Shown one piece after another: positions 23,753 to 31,159 of a stretch of DNA of 64,000 bases. The first letter of the stretch is position 1. The number at the start of each line of letters is the position of its first letter. The stretch is from the NCBI GenBank assembly GCA_017883205.1, contig JADGNZ010000032.1:1-64000 (forward strand), given 5' to 3'. The stretch comes from Thermoanaerobaculia bacterium. GTDB taxonomy: Bacteria > Acidobacteriota > Thermoanaerobaculia > Gp7-AA8. The translations under genes were made by a program, and so were the position numbers. The notes beneath the pieces were generated by a model. That model was not told the DNA's origin. It made no database searches and was given only the letters and a program-made list of their open reading frames with translations.

Positions 23753-25519
23753 CTACGGCCGTTGCCAGCGCCGTACGCGCCCACGATCGCGCTGCGGAAC
23801 GTCGCGCCGAAGCTCGCCGAACATCCCGGGGAACGTCTCGCGCATGCGCATGAGATCGGGATCACGCGGCCAGCGCTGCCAGACCTCGGCGCTGAGGCGA
23901 TCAACTTCCGCCTTGTCATGCGTTGCGATGGCCAAGCCGAGGTGCGTTAGCTGCTCCTCGCGCGCGCCGAGACGATCCGTGTCGTCGAGCGCTTTCTGAA
24001 GTTCCTTGCTCGCGTAGTCGAGGTTTCGATTGAAAAGGGCAATCTCACCCATTCGGAAATGCGCCTTCGCGTAGTGAGGGTCCTGCTGAAGAACGCGATG
24101 CAGCGTCTTCCGCGCTTCCATCGGATCGCCATCCAGAACCTGCTTCATGGCATTGGCGTAGAGCGCATCCGCTCCCGGCGCTGACTCCGGCTCAGCCGTC
24201 GATGCCGTTGGCACGGCGGTAGTCTCCGTCTCCGCGGCCGTATCGGTGGTCTGCGTCGTCGATACCTTCCCGACCGGGCTGGCCGTCGTGGTCGTGTTCG
24301 TCGTCTCTTCGACCGTTGCGTCGGAAGGCGCGGTTACGGACACCGCGGTCGACGACTGCGGTGCGGACGTTTGCGGCGGCACGACCGATTGCGATGCCGT
24401 GACTTTCGGTTCCGATCGATGCGTTGCCCACACGCCCGCCACCGCAGCGAGGACGATCACCATCACCACGATGACAGCGGCCAGCGCGCCGCGGCGTTTC
24501 GGCTTCGCCGGAGGTTGCGGAGCGGCTAGTTCCTGCACGGTCTGGGCTTGCGGTCCCGTGCGAATCGTCGGATCCGCGGTCTGTACTTGCGGGCCAGTGC
24601 GAATCGTCGGGGCCACCGACGCTGTTGGTGCTGCGGTGACGACCACCGTTGGTGCCGCGGATTGCGGCGACGTGTACGGCACCGTGCCGGCGCGGCCTAG
24701 TTGTGTGTCGAGCGCGGTCACCAGCTCCGCAGCCGTGTATCGCTCGCCCGGATTCTTGCGCAGCGAACGATCGATGATCGCCTTCAACCCCGGCGAGACT
24801 CCCGGGTTGACGGCGGCGGCATCCATCGGTTCATCGCGGATGATCTGCGTCATCGTCTCCGTGATCGTTTCGCCTTCGAACGGCTTGCGCCCCGTGGCCA
24901 TCTCGTACAACACGACGCCGAGGGAGAAGACATCGGTGCGGCCGTCGAAGGTCTTGCCCAGCGCCTGCTCGGGCGACATGTAGTGGACGGTGCCGAGGAT
25001 CATGCCCTGCTGCGTGACGAAGGTCTCTGGCGATGCTCCCGGCGCGCCGACCTGCTTGGCGATTCCGAAGTCGAGGACCTTCACGCGATTGCCGGCCACG
25101 ATGATGTTGTCGGGCTTGATGTCCCTGTGAACGATGCCCTTCGCATGCGCTTCATCAAGCGCGTCAGCCACCGCGCGGGCGATGCGGCAGATCTCCGCCT
25201 CGGCCAGCCCGCCGCGCTTGATCACTTTCGTCAGCGAATCGCCTTCGACGAACTCTTCAACGATGAAGATGTGGTCGCCATCCTGCTCGATCGAATGGAT
25301 CGTGGCGATCGATGGATGGTAGAGCTGGGCTGCTGTGCGCGCTTCCCGTTTGAGCCGCGACGTCGCCTCGGCATCAGCGACGAAGCTCGGCGGTAGCACC
25401 TTGATTGCCACCACCCGTCCGAGCCGCGAATCCTCGGCGCGCCAGACTTCGCCCATCCCGCCGGCGCCTACGCGGTTGATGAGACGGTACGGTCCGAGCA
25501 ACTGGTCGGGGGAAAGCAC
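23753..25519 (-). CDS. Transmembrane serine/threonine protein kinase with TPR tail
   Basis: From GTG 25519 (588 residues) the kinase domain starts at once: glycine loop VGAGGMGEVW (17-26), Lys40 (VVAIKVL), HRD at 131-133, DFG at 150-152 and GTVHYMSPEQ as activation-loop end. A Pro/Thr/Gln-rich linker with two copies of TIRTGPQ precedes one membrane helix (AAVIVVMVIVLAAVAGVWA). After a Thr/Val-rich stretch, the external part has TPR-like helices (AKAHFRMGEIALFNRNLDYA). Longer starts (to 25807) would overlap the divergent gene. This PknB-like layout occurs in numbers in Acidobacteriota. Two zinc-ribbon membrane genes diverge from it. Confidence 0.93.
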   Translation of the reverse strand: MLSPDQLLGPYRLINRVGAGGMGEVWRAEDSRLGRVVAIKVLPPSFVADAEATSRLKREARTAAQLYHPSIATIHSIEQDGDHIFIVEEFVEGDSLTKVIKRGGLAEAEICRIARAVADALDEAHAKGIVHRDIKPDNIIVAGNRVKVLDFGIAKQVGAPGASPETFVTQQGMILGTVHYMSPEQALGKTFDGRTDVFSLGVVLYEMATGRKPFEGETITETMTQIIRDEPMDAAAVNPGVSPGLKAIIDRSLRKNPGERYTAAELVTALDTQLGRAGTVPYTSPQSAAPTVVVTAAPTASVAPTIRTGPQVQTADPTIRTGPQAQTVQELAAPQPPAKPKRRGALAAVIVVMVIVLAAVAGVWATHRSEPKVTASQSVVPPQTSAPQSSTAVSVTAPSDATVEETTNTTTTASPVGKVSTTQTTDTAAETETTAVPTASTAEPESAPGADALYANAMKQVLDGDPMEARKTLHRVLQQDPHYAKAHFRMGEIALFNRNLDYASKELQKALDDTDRLGAREEQLTHLGLAIATHDKAEVDRLSAEVWQRWPRDPDLMRMRETFPGMFGELRRDVPQRDRGRVRRWQRP

Positions 25520-25573
25520 GTGCGCATTGTACCGGTACGGCGGTTGCAGCAGAGCTGCGAAGAAGAAAGAGTT

Positions 25574-26464
25574 ATGTCTGAACGAAAACCGTGTGTCCGT
25601 TGCGAGCGTCCGATCGATTCCTCTGCCCGCTCGTGTGTTTATTGCGGTTGGGACCAGGCCATGCCCCGTCCCGCCGAGACGGCCACACAACCGATCGCCA
25701 ACCCGTACACGCCTCCTCCCGATACCCGGACTCGCAACCGTCTCCTCGGCGCGGCGGCATTCGTCGTGCTCGTGATCCTGGCGTTCTTCATCGGATCGCT
25801 CCTTCACCGCTCCGAAGGCAATGAGGCAGGCGGCGCCTCCGAGAAGACGTCGAATCCGTCACTGCAGGCTGCCGCCGGATCGTCGTCACGCACGACGGTC
25901 AGGCTCGTGCCGGTCGATGGAACCAGCCCTTTGCAGGAACAGCCACCAGTCACAAGTGCGCCCGCGCAACCAGCGAGTGCGGGCAGCGCCGAAATCAACG
26001 GCGAGCGCACCGACGCCACCGCGCTGCCGTCCCGGGCGTACTCGGTCGCCGTCGAGCGTGCGCGGGCGGAGCAGGAGAAACGCCCGAATGCCGTCATCGT
26101 CGATCCTCGCACGATTGCCGGCGGCGTTGAAGCAGCACTTGCGCATCACGCCGCATCAACGGATACACAACCCGCAGATGCGCAACTCGCAGAAGCCACT
26201 CCGCCGCAGACGTCTCGCACGCAGCCGGTTCCCGTGTATCAACCCGTTCCCGATATGCAGGTCTATCGCCCGGAGAATGCGCGGCTGATCCTGACCGTCG
26301 GTTCGGAAGGACGCGTACAAGGCATCAACGTCGCTGAGTCGATCCCCGGCGAGATGCCGCGGCTCATCGCCGCCGTGCAGAACTGGCGCTTCCGTCCGGC
26401 AACCGAAAACGGCCATCCCGTGACATCGAGGTTCGCTGTCGATATAACGGTGCGGCCGCGATGA
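25574..26464 (+). CDS. Zinc-ribbon membrane protein with TonB-like C-terminal domain
   Basis: 296 residues: a zinc ribbon (Cys7, Cys10, Cys21, Cys24), one membrane helix (LLGAAAFVVLVILAFFIGSLL), a long disordered Ala/Pro/Thr linker and a C-terminal domain (about 225-296). The last part, ARLILTVGSEGRVQGINVAES ending WRFRPATENGHPVTSRFAVDI, follows the TonB C-terminal pattern. The ATG at 25574 has the purine-rich AGAAGAAAGAG before it. Ribbon inside and TonB-like domain outside suggest a signal or force link across the membrane, which is inference. It diverges from the kinase gene and overlaps the next gene by four bases. Confidence 0.85.
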   Translation: MSERKPCVRCERPIDSSARSCVYCGWDQAMPRPAETATQPIANPYTPPPDTRTRNRLLGAAAFVVLVILAFFIGSLLHRSEGNEAGGASEKTSNPSLQAAAGSSSRTTVRLVPVDGTSPLQEQPPVTSAPAQPASAGSAEINGERTDATALPSRAYSVAVERARAEQEKRPNAVIVDPRTIAGGVEAALAHHAASTDTQPADAQLAEATPPQTSRTQPVPVYQPVPDMQVYRPENARLILTVGSEGRVQGINVAESIPGEMPRLIAAVQNWRFRPATENGHPVTSRFAVDITVRPR

Positions 26465-27042
26465 CTGCCGATCCGCGAAACGCCGCTACTGACCGCATCG
26501 TCTGTGCCGCCTGCCGGCGCGAGATCGATGCCGTGGCCCGGATCTGCCCCTATTGCGGCGCCGATCCGCGCACGGGCGCGAAGCCGGTCGACACGCAGGC
26601 GATGCTCAACGAAGTCTTCCATCCCCGCGAGACCTCGGCATCCGAAACCGTCGTCGAGTTCGCCCGGCACCGACAAGGCATCGTCGTCGCCCTCGGCGTC
26701 GTTCTCGTCATCCTCCTCCTGGCCGGCCTCCACGAATATGTGACCAGACGCAACGCCCGCGACGTCTCCGCCGCCGCCGCCATCCCCCTCACCGAAGTCA
26801 CCGACCTAACCGACCAGCAGGACGAAAACAAACCCCTCCCGATGCCCGACCTCAAATACGCCTTCGACGGCCACCCCCAAACAATGCGAACGTTCGTCAC
26901 CGAGCCCGGCGCAGTCACGCCACCCGAAGTGCTCGCCGCGCAGCAAGCCGCCGCGCAACAAGCGGCAGCACAAAAGGCCGGACAACCGCCTGCCGCGCCC
27001 AAACCGCTTCCTGCGCAACCACCGCGTCCCGGCACGCACTAA
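26461..27042 (+). CDS. Zinc-ribbon single-pass membrane protein
   Basis: 193 residues: a zinc ribbon (Cys15, Cys18, Cys29, Cys32; IVCAACRREI and ICPYCGADP), one membrane helix (IVVALGVVLVILLLAGL) and an external tail that ends in Ala/Gln and Pro repeats (AAQQAAAQQAAAQKAG). It starts on the ATGA overlap with the previous gene, and the two share the ribbon-helix plan, so they may be old duplicates. Function unknown; membership in a kinase-linked signalling group is a reasonable guess. Confidence 0.8.
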   Translation: MTADPRNAATDRIVCAACRREIDAVARICPYCGADPRTGAKPVDTQAMLNEVFHPRETSASETVVEFARHRQGIVVALGVVLVILLLAGLHEYVTRRNARDVSAAAAIPLTEVTDLTDQQDENKPLPMPDLKYAFDGHPQTMRTFVTEPGAVTPPEVLAAQQAAAQQAAAQKAGQPPAAPKPLPAQPPRPGTH

Positions 27043-27118
27043 CTCGCACCTCTCGAACCCCTATCCGTCACCTCCAATCGAGCGCGGAAGGCCGGATGAG
27101 CGCGGCGCGGTGGGCTGA

Positions 27119-27265
27119 CGGCGGCGGGACGCCGCCGGGCCAGCCGCCGAGACGGCAGCGTTCCGTCCGCATAGTGGCCAACGCGCGCCAAATGACCAAC
27201 CCGCCGCAGCTGGCCAGCGGAACGCGGGCGTCCCGCCGGCTGGCTCGTAGGCGTCTCGCCTGCGG
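27119..27265. repeat. Mosaic of GGCGGGACGCC-type hairpins
   Basis: GGCGGCGGGACGCCGCC (27120-27136) is a short palindrome. Further right GCGGGCGTCCCGCCGGCTGGC and GTAGGCGTCTCGCCTGC are related words, and the two halves pair partly with each other (GCGTTCCG against CGGAACGC). It separates the zinc-ribbon genes from the TPR gene. Similar words appear at 6281 and 28678. Confidence 0.6.
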
Positions 27266-27304
27266 ACTGTGCAAATCACGCGATCTGAGTAGACTCCCAA
27301 CACC

Positions 27305-27904
27305 ATGCTTCAAATCATCATCATCGTCGCCGCCGTGATCCTCATCGGATGGCTCGCCGCCTGGATGCTCGCGCAGAAGCCGGTCACCAACGCCCAGCAA
27401 CTCATCCAGCAACACCGCTACGCAGATGCCATCACCGCCGCGAAGGACGATCCTCTCCACCGCGCTGAAGCACTCAAACTCCTCGGCCGCTTCGACGAGG
27501 CGATCGCGGCCTATCGTCAGTCAAACGACCCCGCCGCCCGCGAAGGCATCGCCCTCTCCCTCGCCCACCTCGGCCGCGACCTCAACGAAGCCAAACGCCT
27601 GATGGAAGAAACGATCGCCCTCCACCCCCAGATCATGGAGTTCCAGGCCCTCGGCCTCGCCTACATCCAACTGAAACGCGGCCAGCGCGACGACGCCCTC
27701 CGCATCTACAACGACAACCTCGAGCTGCTGGAGACGAGATTCCGCGACGACTACACCGACCCCGATCCGCTGCTCGCCGAAACGCTGGTCCTGTTCGCCG
27801 CGCTATCGGAGGCCTCCGGCGATGCCGCGCGAGCAAGCGCACTCCGCGCAAAGGCCGCCCAATGGGCGCCGGGAAGCGTGTGGAGCGGAATGGTTTCCGC
27901 GTAG
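27305..27904 (+). CDS. Membrane-anchored TPR-like protein
   Basis: 199 residues: an N-terminal membrane helix (IIIIVAAVILIGWLAAWML) and then helical pairs of TPR type (YADAITAAKDDPLHRAEALK, GRFDEAIAAYRQSNDPAARE, MEFQALGLAYIQLKRGQRDD). No enzyme motif is visible. The last 180 bases have a diverged, broken copy at 29806-29976. It follows the kinase/zinc-ribbon group on the same strand as the ribbon genes. Confidence 0.85.
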   Translation: MLQIIIIVAAVILIGWLAAWMLAQKPVTNAQQLIQQHRYADAITAAKDDPLHRAEALKLLGRFDEAIAAYRQSNDPAAREGIALSLAHLGRDLNEAKRLMEETIALHPQIMEFQALGLAYIQLKRGQRDDALRIYNDNLELLETRFRDDYTDPDPLLAETLVLFAALSEASGDAARASALRAKAAQWAPGSVWSGMVSA

Positions 27905-27907
27905 AGA

Positions 27908-27950
27908 GTCAAAGACGTTTCACGCGGAGAAGCGGAGCCCGCAGAGAAAC
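27908..27950. repeat. Single arm of the ACGCGGAG repeat
   Basis: GTCAAAGACGTTTCACGCGG followed by AGAAGCGGAG matches the reverse complement of the right end of the element at 19837-19858. It begins four bases after the TPR gene stop and has no second arm, because the 21-22-bp array starts soon after. Confidence 0.75.
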
Positions 27951-27985
27951 CCTTCGCATCGTTCATGCGCAGCGAAGAATGCGTT

Positions 27986-28474
27986 GCGAACGATCTTCGA
28001 CGCGTGGTGAATGATCTTCCAGGCGTGGTGAAACAATCTTCGAGGCGCAGTGAACGATCTTCTAGGCGTAGTGAACGGATTTTCTAAGCGAAGTGAACGG
28101 ATCTCCACCGCGAAGTGAACGGATCTTCACCGCGAAGTGAGCGATCTTCACCGCGCGGTAAATAGATCTTCACCGTGAAGTGAGCAGTCTTCACCGCGAA
28201 GTGAACGGATCTCCACCGCGAAGTGAGCGATCTTCACCGCGCAGTGAACGATCTTCACCGCGTAGTGAACGATCTTCACTGTGTAGTGAACGATCTTCAC
28301 TGCGCATCGAAGAATCGTGGATGCACATCATCAATTTGACGCTACGTATCATCAGATCGACGATACACATCGTCGAATCTACGATCGGTATCGTCATCTC
28401 GATGATGCGTAGCGTCAAATTGACGATGTGTACCGTTGATTAATGACTGCGCATCGTCGAATCGACGATACGCC
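27986..28474. repeat. Phased array of 23 units of 21-22 bp, each a short palindrome
   Basis: Unit starts are 27986, 28007, 28028, 28050, 28071, 28093, 28115, 28137, 28158, 28180, 28201, 28223, 28244, 28265, 28286, 28307, 28328, 28349, 28370, 28391, 28412, 28433 and 28454; spacing is always 21 or 22. The first fifteen units are GTGAACGATCTTCAC-like (arms GTGAA and TTCAC) plus a six-base spacer such as CGCGAA or CGCGTA. The last eight have other palindromes, for example TCGTCGAATCGACGA and GCGTCAAATTGACG, with spacers such as TACACA or TGCGTA. The phase is unbroken across the change. No start codons or ribosome sites make it look coding, and there are no unique spacers. Confidence 0.92.
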
Positions 28475-29024
28475 TAGAAAGAGTCGTCGGTCCGAATCCA
28501 AAAAACCGAACGAACGAGCCTCAGAATCACCCTGAGTCACCAGAAATGGTGACTATCTCGCACCGTCACGACCTTCTGTTGCACCGCTGGAACCCTTTGC
28601 CTGGTCGCGGCGTCCCAATCAATCGGTCGATCGATGACCTCGCTCGGCAGCGCCTCGCTGACGAGATGCCGAGAAGGCCGCGGTCGAGACGCCCCGTCGC
28701 AAGGAGTGCGGTCGTCTCGACCGCGGGCACTCGGGCGTCTCGCCCGAGTGCGGTCAGGGCGGCGGTCGAAATTCGTCGACGTTCTTGCTTGCGCGCAAAC
28801 TCACAGACCCGCCCTGGATGCGCAGCGAAACAGCCTCCGATACTCGTCGCTTCGTTACCCTAAGTAACCTTGCTCGACCGAGCTCGTCTAAGTAATAGGT
28901 CTCATCGATGAACCTCGCCGTCAGCGCGTAGCTGCCGGCGTACAGAGCTGGCTCGAATTGACTAAACCGCTAACCCACGCGGTATACAGAGAGAGTCTGT
29001 CCCGCGTGGTTTCGAGGAATCACC
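28475..29024. other. Non-coding gap with strong hairpins
   Basis: 550 bases without a convincing gene. CCGCGGTCGAGAC (28678-28690) pairs perfectly with GTCTCGACCGCGG (28714-28726). Directly after comes GCACTCGGGCG, a TCT loop and CGCCCGAGTGC (28727-28751), an 11-bp perfect stem. Both contain the GAGACGCC/GGGCGTCTCGCC words of the mosaic repeats. A frame at 28546-28863 is open across the hairpins but has no protein character. The last 80 bases lead to the next gene with GAGGAAT as a modest ribosome site. Confidence 0.7.
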
Positions 29025-29672
29025 ATGCGAAAAACGAGTAAGGGCGCTGCAAAACCATCCAAAACCACTACTGCCGCACCGCAGGCTGCTGGACCGATCG
29101 ATGACGTCGCCACCCAGGTCATGGCCCTGATCGATCAGATTGAAGCTCTCGTCCCCGGCTTCCTGCCGCACGACACGAATGACGCCAAGCGCGTGGCCAA
29201 CGTGGCGCGCTTTGGCAAGGATCTCATCCCACAGATCATCGCCACCGTGATCGCTCTCCCGCAGGTCGGAGGGGTAAACATCTTCGACGTCGAGGAGGGG
29301 AAAGCCGACCTGGCGTTCGAGGTCTCCATGCAACCGGTCGCGCAGCGTCTGGCATCGCTGCTCGATGGCGTCACATTCACCATCGACAGCCGCGTCGCGA
29401 AATCCTCCGGACGGGCGTTGTCGATGTTTGCCTGGGCGAAAAAACACGCGAGAACCCCCGAGGGGGTGGCATTGCGTCCGTATGTGGATGAAATGACACG
29501 AACGATGAAGAAGACCTTGAACCGGCGTAAAGCAGTCCACCCCCCGACGCCGGCACCGGCAGGCGCGCAAGGCTTTCTCGCGCCGAAACTCGCCGAAGCC
29601 GCCGCAACGGCCACCGACGACGACCTCCCGGACGATTTCCGCAAGGCGCTCGAAGAGGCCGTGAAGGACTGA
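29025..29672 (+). CDS. Hypothetical soluble protein
   Basis: 215 residues, not recognised. A basic Ser/Thr/Lys start (RKTSKGAAKPSKTTT) precedes a helical middle (ATQVMALIDQIEALVPGFLP, GKDLIPQIIATVIALP). A region with EEGKADLAFEVSMQPVAQRL and an acidic C-terminus (TDDDLPDDFRKALEEAVKD) follow. There is no signal peptide or membrane segment. It has a weak GAGGAAT ribosome site and a strong terminator right after, so it is a single-gene unit. It sits between the TPR gene and the broken copy of its 3' end, perhaps carried in with the array. Confidence 0.75.
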   Translation: MRKTSKGAAKPSKTTTAAPQAAGPIDDVATQVMALIDQIEALVPGFLPHDTNDAKRVANVARFGKDLIPQIIATVIALPQVGGVNIFDVEEGKADLAFEVSMQPVAQRLASLLDGVTFTIDSRVAKSSGRALSMFAWAKKHARTPEGVALRPYVDEMTRTMKKTLNRRKAVHPPTPAPAGAQGFLAPKLAEAAATATDDDLPDDFRKALEEAVKD

Positions 29673-29680
29673 CCCCGCGC

Positions 29681-29719
29681 CGCCCCCCGCGCGACCTCGC
29701 GCGGGGGGCGGTGTTTTGG
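29681..29719 (+). terminator. Strong GC-rich terminator
   Basis: CGCCCCCCGCGCG (29681-29693), loop ACCT, CGCGCGGGGGGCG (29698-29710), then GTGTTTTGG. The 13-bp perfect stem followed by four T ends the gene at 29025-29672. Confidence 0.85.
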
Positions 29720-29733
29720 TGGTCGGTACTCCC

Positions 29734-29756
29734 GATCTGCGTCATCTGCGGATCAG
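29734..29756. repeat. Short arm of the CGCAGATGA repeat
   Basis: GATCTGCGTCATCTGCGGAT is the same arm as the right arm at 380-397 and 55382-55401. It lies 50 bases before the broken TPR copy. Confidence 0.75.
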
Positions 29757-29805
29757 GCTTTGTACGCAGATCACGAGCGCGAACGGCGGCGCGATTTGGC
29801 CAAGT

Positions 29806-29976
29806 CGTCACCGACAACCTTGATCTCCTCGAAACCAGATTCTGCGACGACTACACCGACCCGGATCCACTCCTCATCGAGACGCTCGCGATGTTCGCCT
29901 CCCTATCGGAAGACCGCCCGCGATGCTCCGCGCGCGAAGGTGGCGGAATGGGCGCCGGGAAGTGTGTGGAGCGCCC
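29806..29976 (+). pseudogene. Broken duplicate of the TPR gene 3' end
   Basis: The bases encode TDNLDLLETRFCDDYTDPDP then LLIETLAMFASLSED, nearly the same as DNLELLETRFRDDYTDPDPL and LAETLVLFAALSE in the gene at 27305-27904. A net deletion then shifts the frame; the rest, APRAKVAEWAPGSVWS, continues the match to AKAAQWAPGSVWS in another frame. There is no start codon or upstream part of the gene. It is a remnant of a duplication whose other copy is intact 1.9 kb upstream. DNA identity is visibly high over most of 170 bases. Confidence 0.85.
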
Positions 29977-30070
29977 ACTTACCGCTCTCGCCCCTGCGCT
30001 AGTTTCAAGAAACATGGCGCACTACCAGGGATTTTTTTCGCTGTGGCCGTCAAATTCCACGGAGGTAGCG

Positions 30071-31096
30071 ATGAAGCGAACAATCCTTATAGCTACAGCG
30101 ATTCTAGGTCTGTGCTTAGTACGCAGTGCATATGCCCAGACCAACACCTTGAAGATTGATCTCGCGCAGGACAAGAGTACCAAGCAGGTCGTCGCAGAGG
30201 GGACATATCAAATTGACGTTGTCAATCAAATGCCTGGAGCGGACTACGGCCGGTCCGTGGACATCAAAGAAATCGAGATCGATCCGATCGACCTTGCCGC
30301 CGTGACGCCTAAGACTGCCGAGAAGGGAAAGGCCGACAAGATGCTCGATCAGGTTAATCGCATGCTCGATTTGCAACAGACGTGCGACACGCCGGTTGAC
30401 GATGAGAAGAAATTTGCCGATGCGTTGAAGGCTGCGAAGGACGAAAAGGAGGTCGCCGCAGCATTTGCTACCAAGATAATTCCTTGCCTTGCCGAGACCC
30501 GCGCGTTGATCACCGCAACGACCTATCACTTCGACCAGCCCGCAACTGTCAAACGCGGTCAGCAATTGGTTGTCACAATTACCCGTGGCGACCAGACCTG
30601 GACTGCCACTTACGTCACTGCAGGCCGTGGATCTTTCCGGACAAGCTACGGATTCTCATTCCTCCCGAGCCGCGACCGCGAGTACTTTAGTTACGAACTG
30701 GGATCTGCCGACAACATCGTCGATGACAAGAAATACGAGATTCGGCGAAAGCGTGGCAATTCTCACAAGGCCGGATTTGTACCGACCGTCAACTTCTCGT
30801 GGTACCCCGGCTGGCGATCGAAGGGCGAAAACGTGTCCTCAAGCCCGATCGTTGGATTGGGTTTCGACTTCGCAAATCCCGTGGTCCTGGCTGGATGGTC
30901 GTTCACCTACAATCAGAACCTGACTCTGTCGTTCGGTGCGGCCGCACAAAAGCAAAAGCGCCTCGTTGGCCAATACTCTCCAGGGCAGCGGGTCAAGGAC
31001 AATCTGGATAGCACTGCACTGACGGACGATACCTACGCGCCCAATTTCTTTGTCAGTATCAGCATCCGCTCACTGGTCAATCCATTCTCGAAGTAG
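30071..31096 (+). CDS. Exported protein of unknown function
   Basis: 341 residues with a signal peptide (MKRTILIATAILGLCLVRSAYAQ). GGAGGT lies five bases before the ATG at 30071, which fixes this start even though the frame is open to 29711. The middle is helical and Lys-rich (KTAEKGKADKMLDQVNRMLDL). The C-terminal 150 residues alternate polar and aromatic residues (FVPTVNFSWYPGW, VLAGWSFTYNQNLTLSFGAA) and end in IRSLVNPFSK, like a small outer-membrane barrel. Base use is slightly less GC-rich than in neighbours. I do not recognise the family. Confidence 0.85.
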   Translation: MKRTILIATAILGLCLVRSAYAQTNTLKIDLAQDKSTKQVVAEGTYQIDVVNQMPGADYGRSVDIKEIEIDPIDLAAVTPKTAEKGKADKMLDQVNRMLDLQQTCDTPVDDEKKFADALKAAKDEKEVAAAFATKIIPCLAETRALITATTYHFDQPATVKRGQQLVVTITRGDQTWTATYVTAGRGSFRTSYGFSFLPSRDREYFSYELGSADNIVDDKKYEIRRKRGNSHKAGFVPTVNFSWYPGWRSKGENVSSSPIVGLGFDFANPVVLAGWSFTYNQNLTLSFGAAAQKQKRLVGQYSPGQRVKDNLDSTALTDDTYAPNFFVSISIRSLVNPFSK

Positions 31097-31109
31097 AAAC
31101 AGGCCCGCG

Positions 31110-31141
31110 TTGCCACCGGTCGTTATCTCTGACGGCCGGTG
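31110..31141. terminator. Bidirectional hairpin between convergent genes
   Basis: GCCACCGGTCG, a ten-base loop and CGGCCGGTGGC form an 11-bp stem with one wobble pair. It lies between the end of the exported protein gene and the end of the serine hydrolase gene and probably stops both transcripts. Confidence 0.7.
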
Positions 31142-31159
31142 GCTCGCTCGGACGCACCC

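Noticed and set aside
27986-28474. CRISPR array or repeat protein gene
   Set aside because: Spacing is 21-22 bp with no spacers. Mixed 21/22 lengths break any reading frame, so it is not a coding repeat.
28546-28863. 105-codon open frame on the plus strand
   Set aside because: It crosses two perfect hairpins, is very Arg-rich and has no ribosome site or domain-like pattern.
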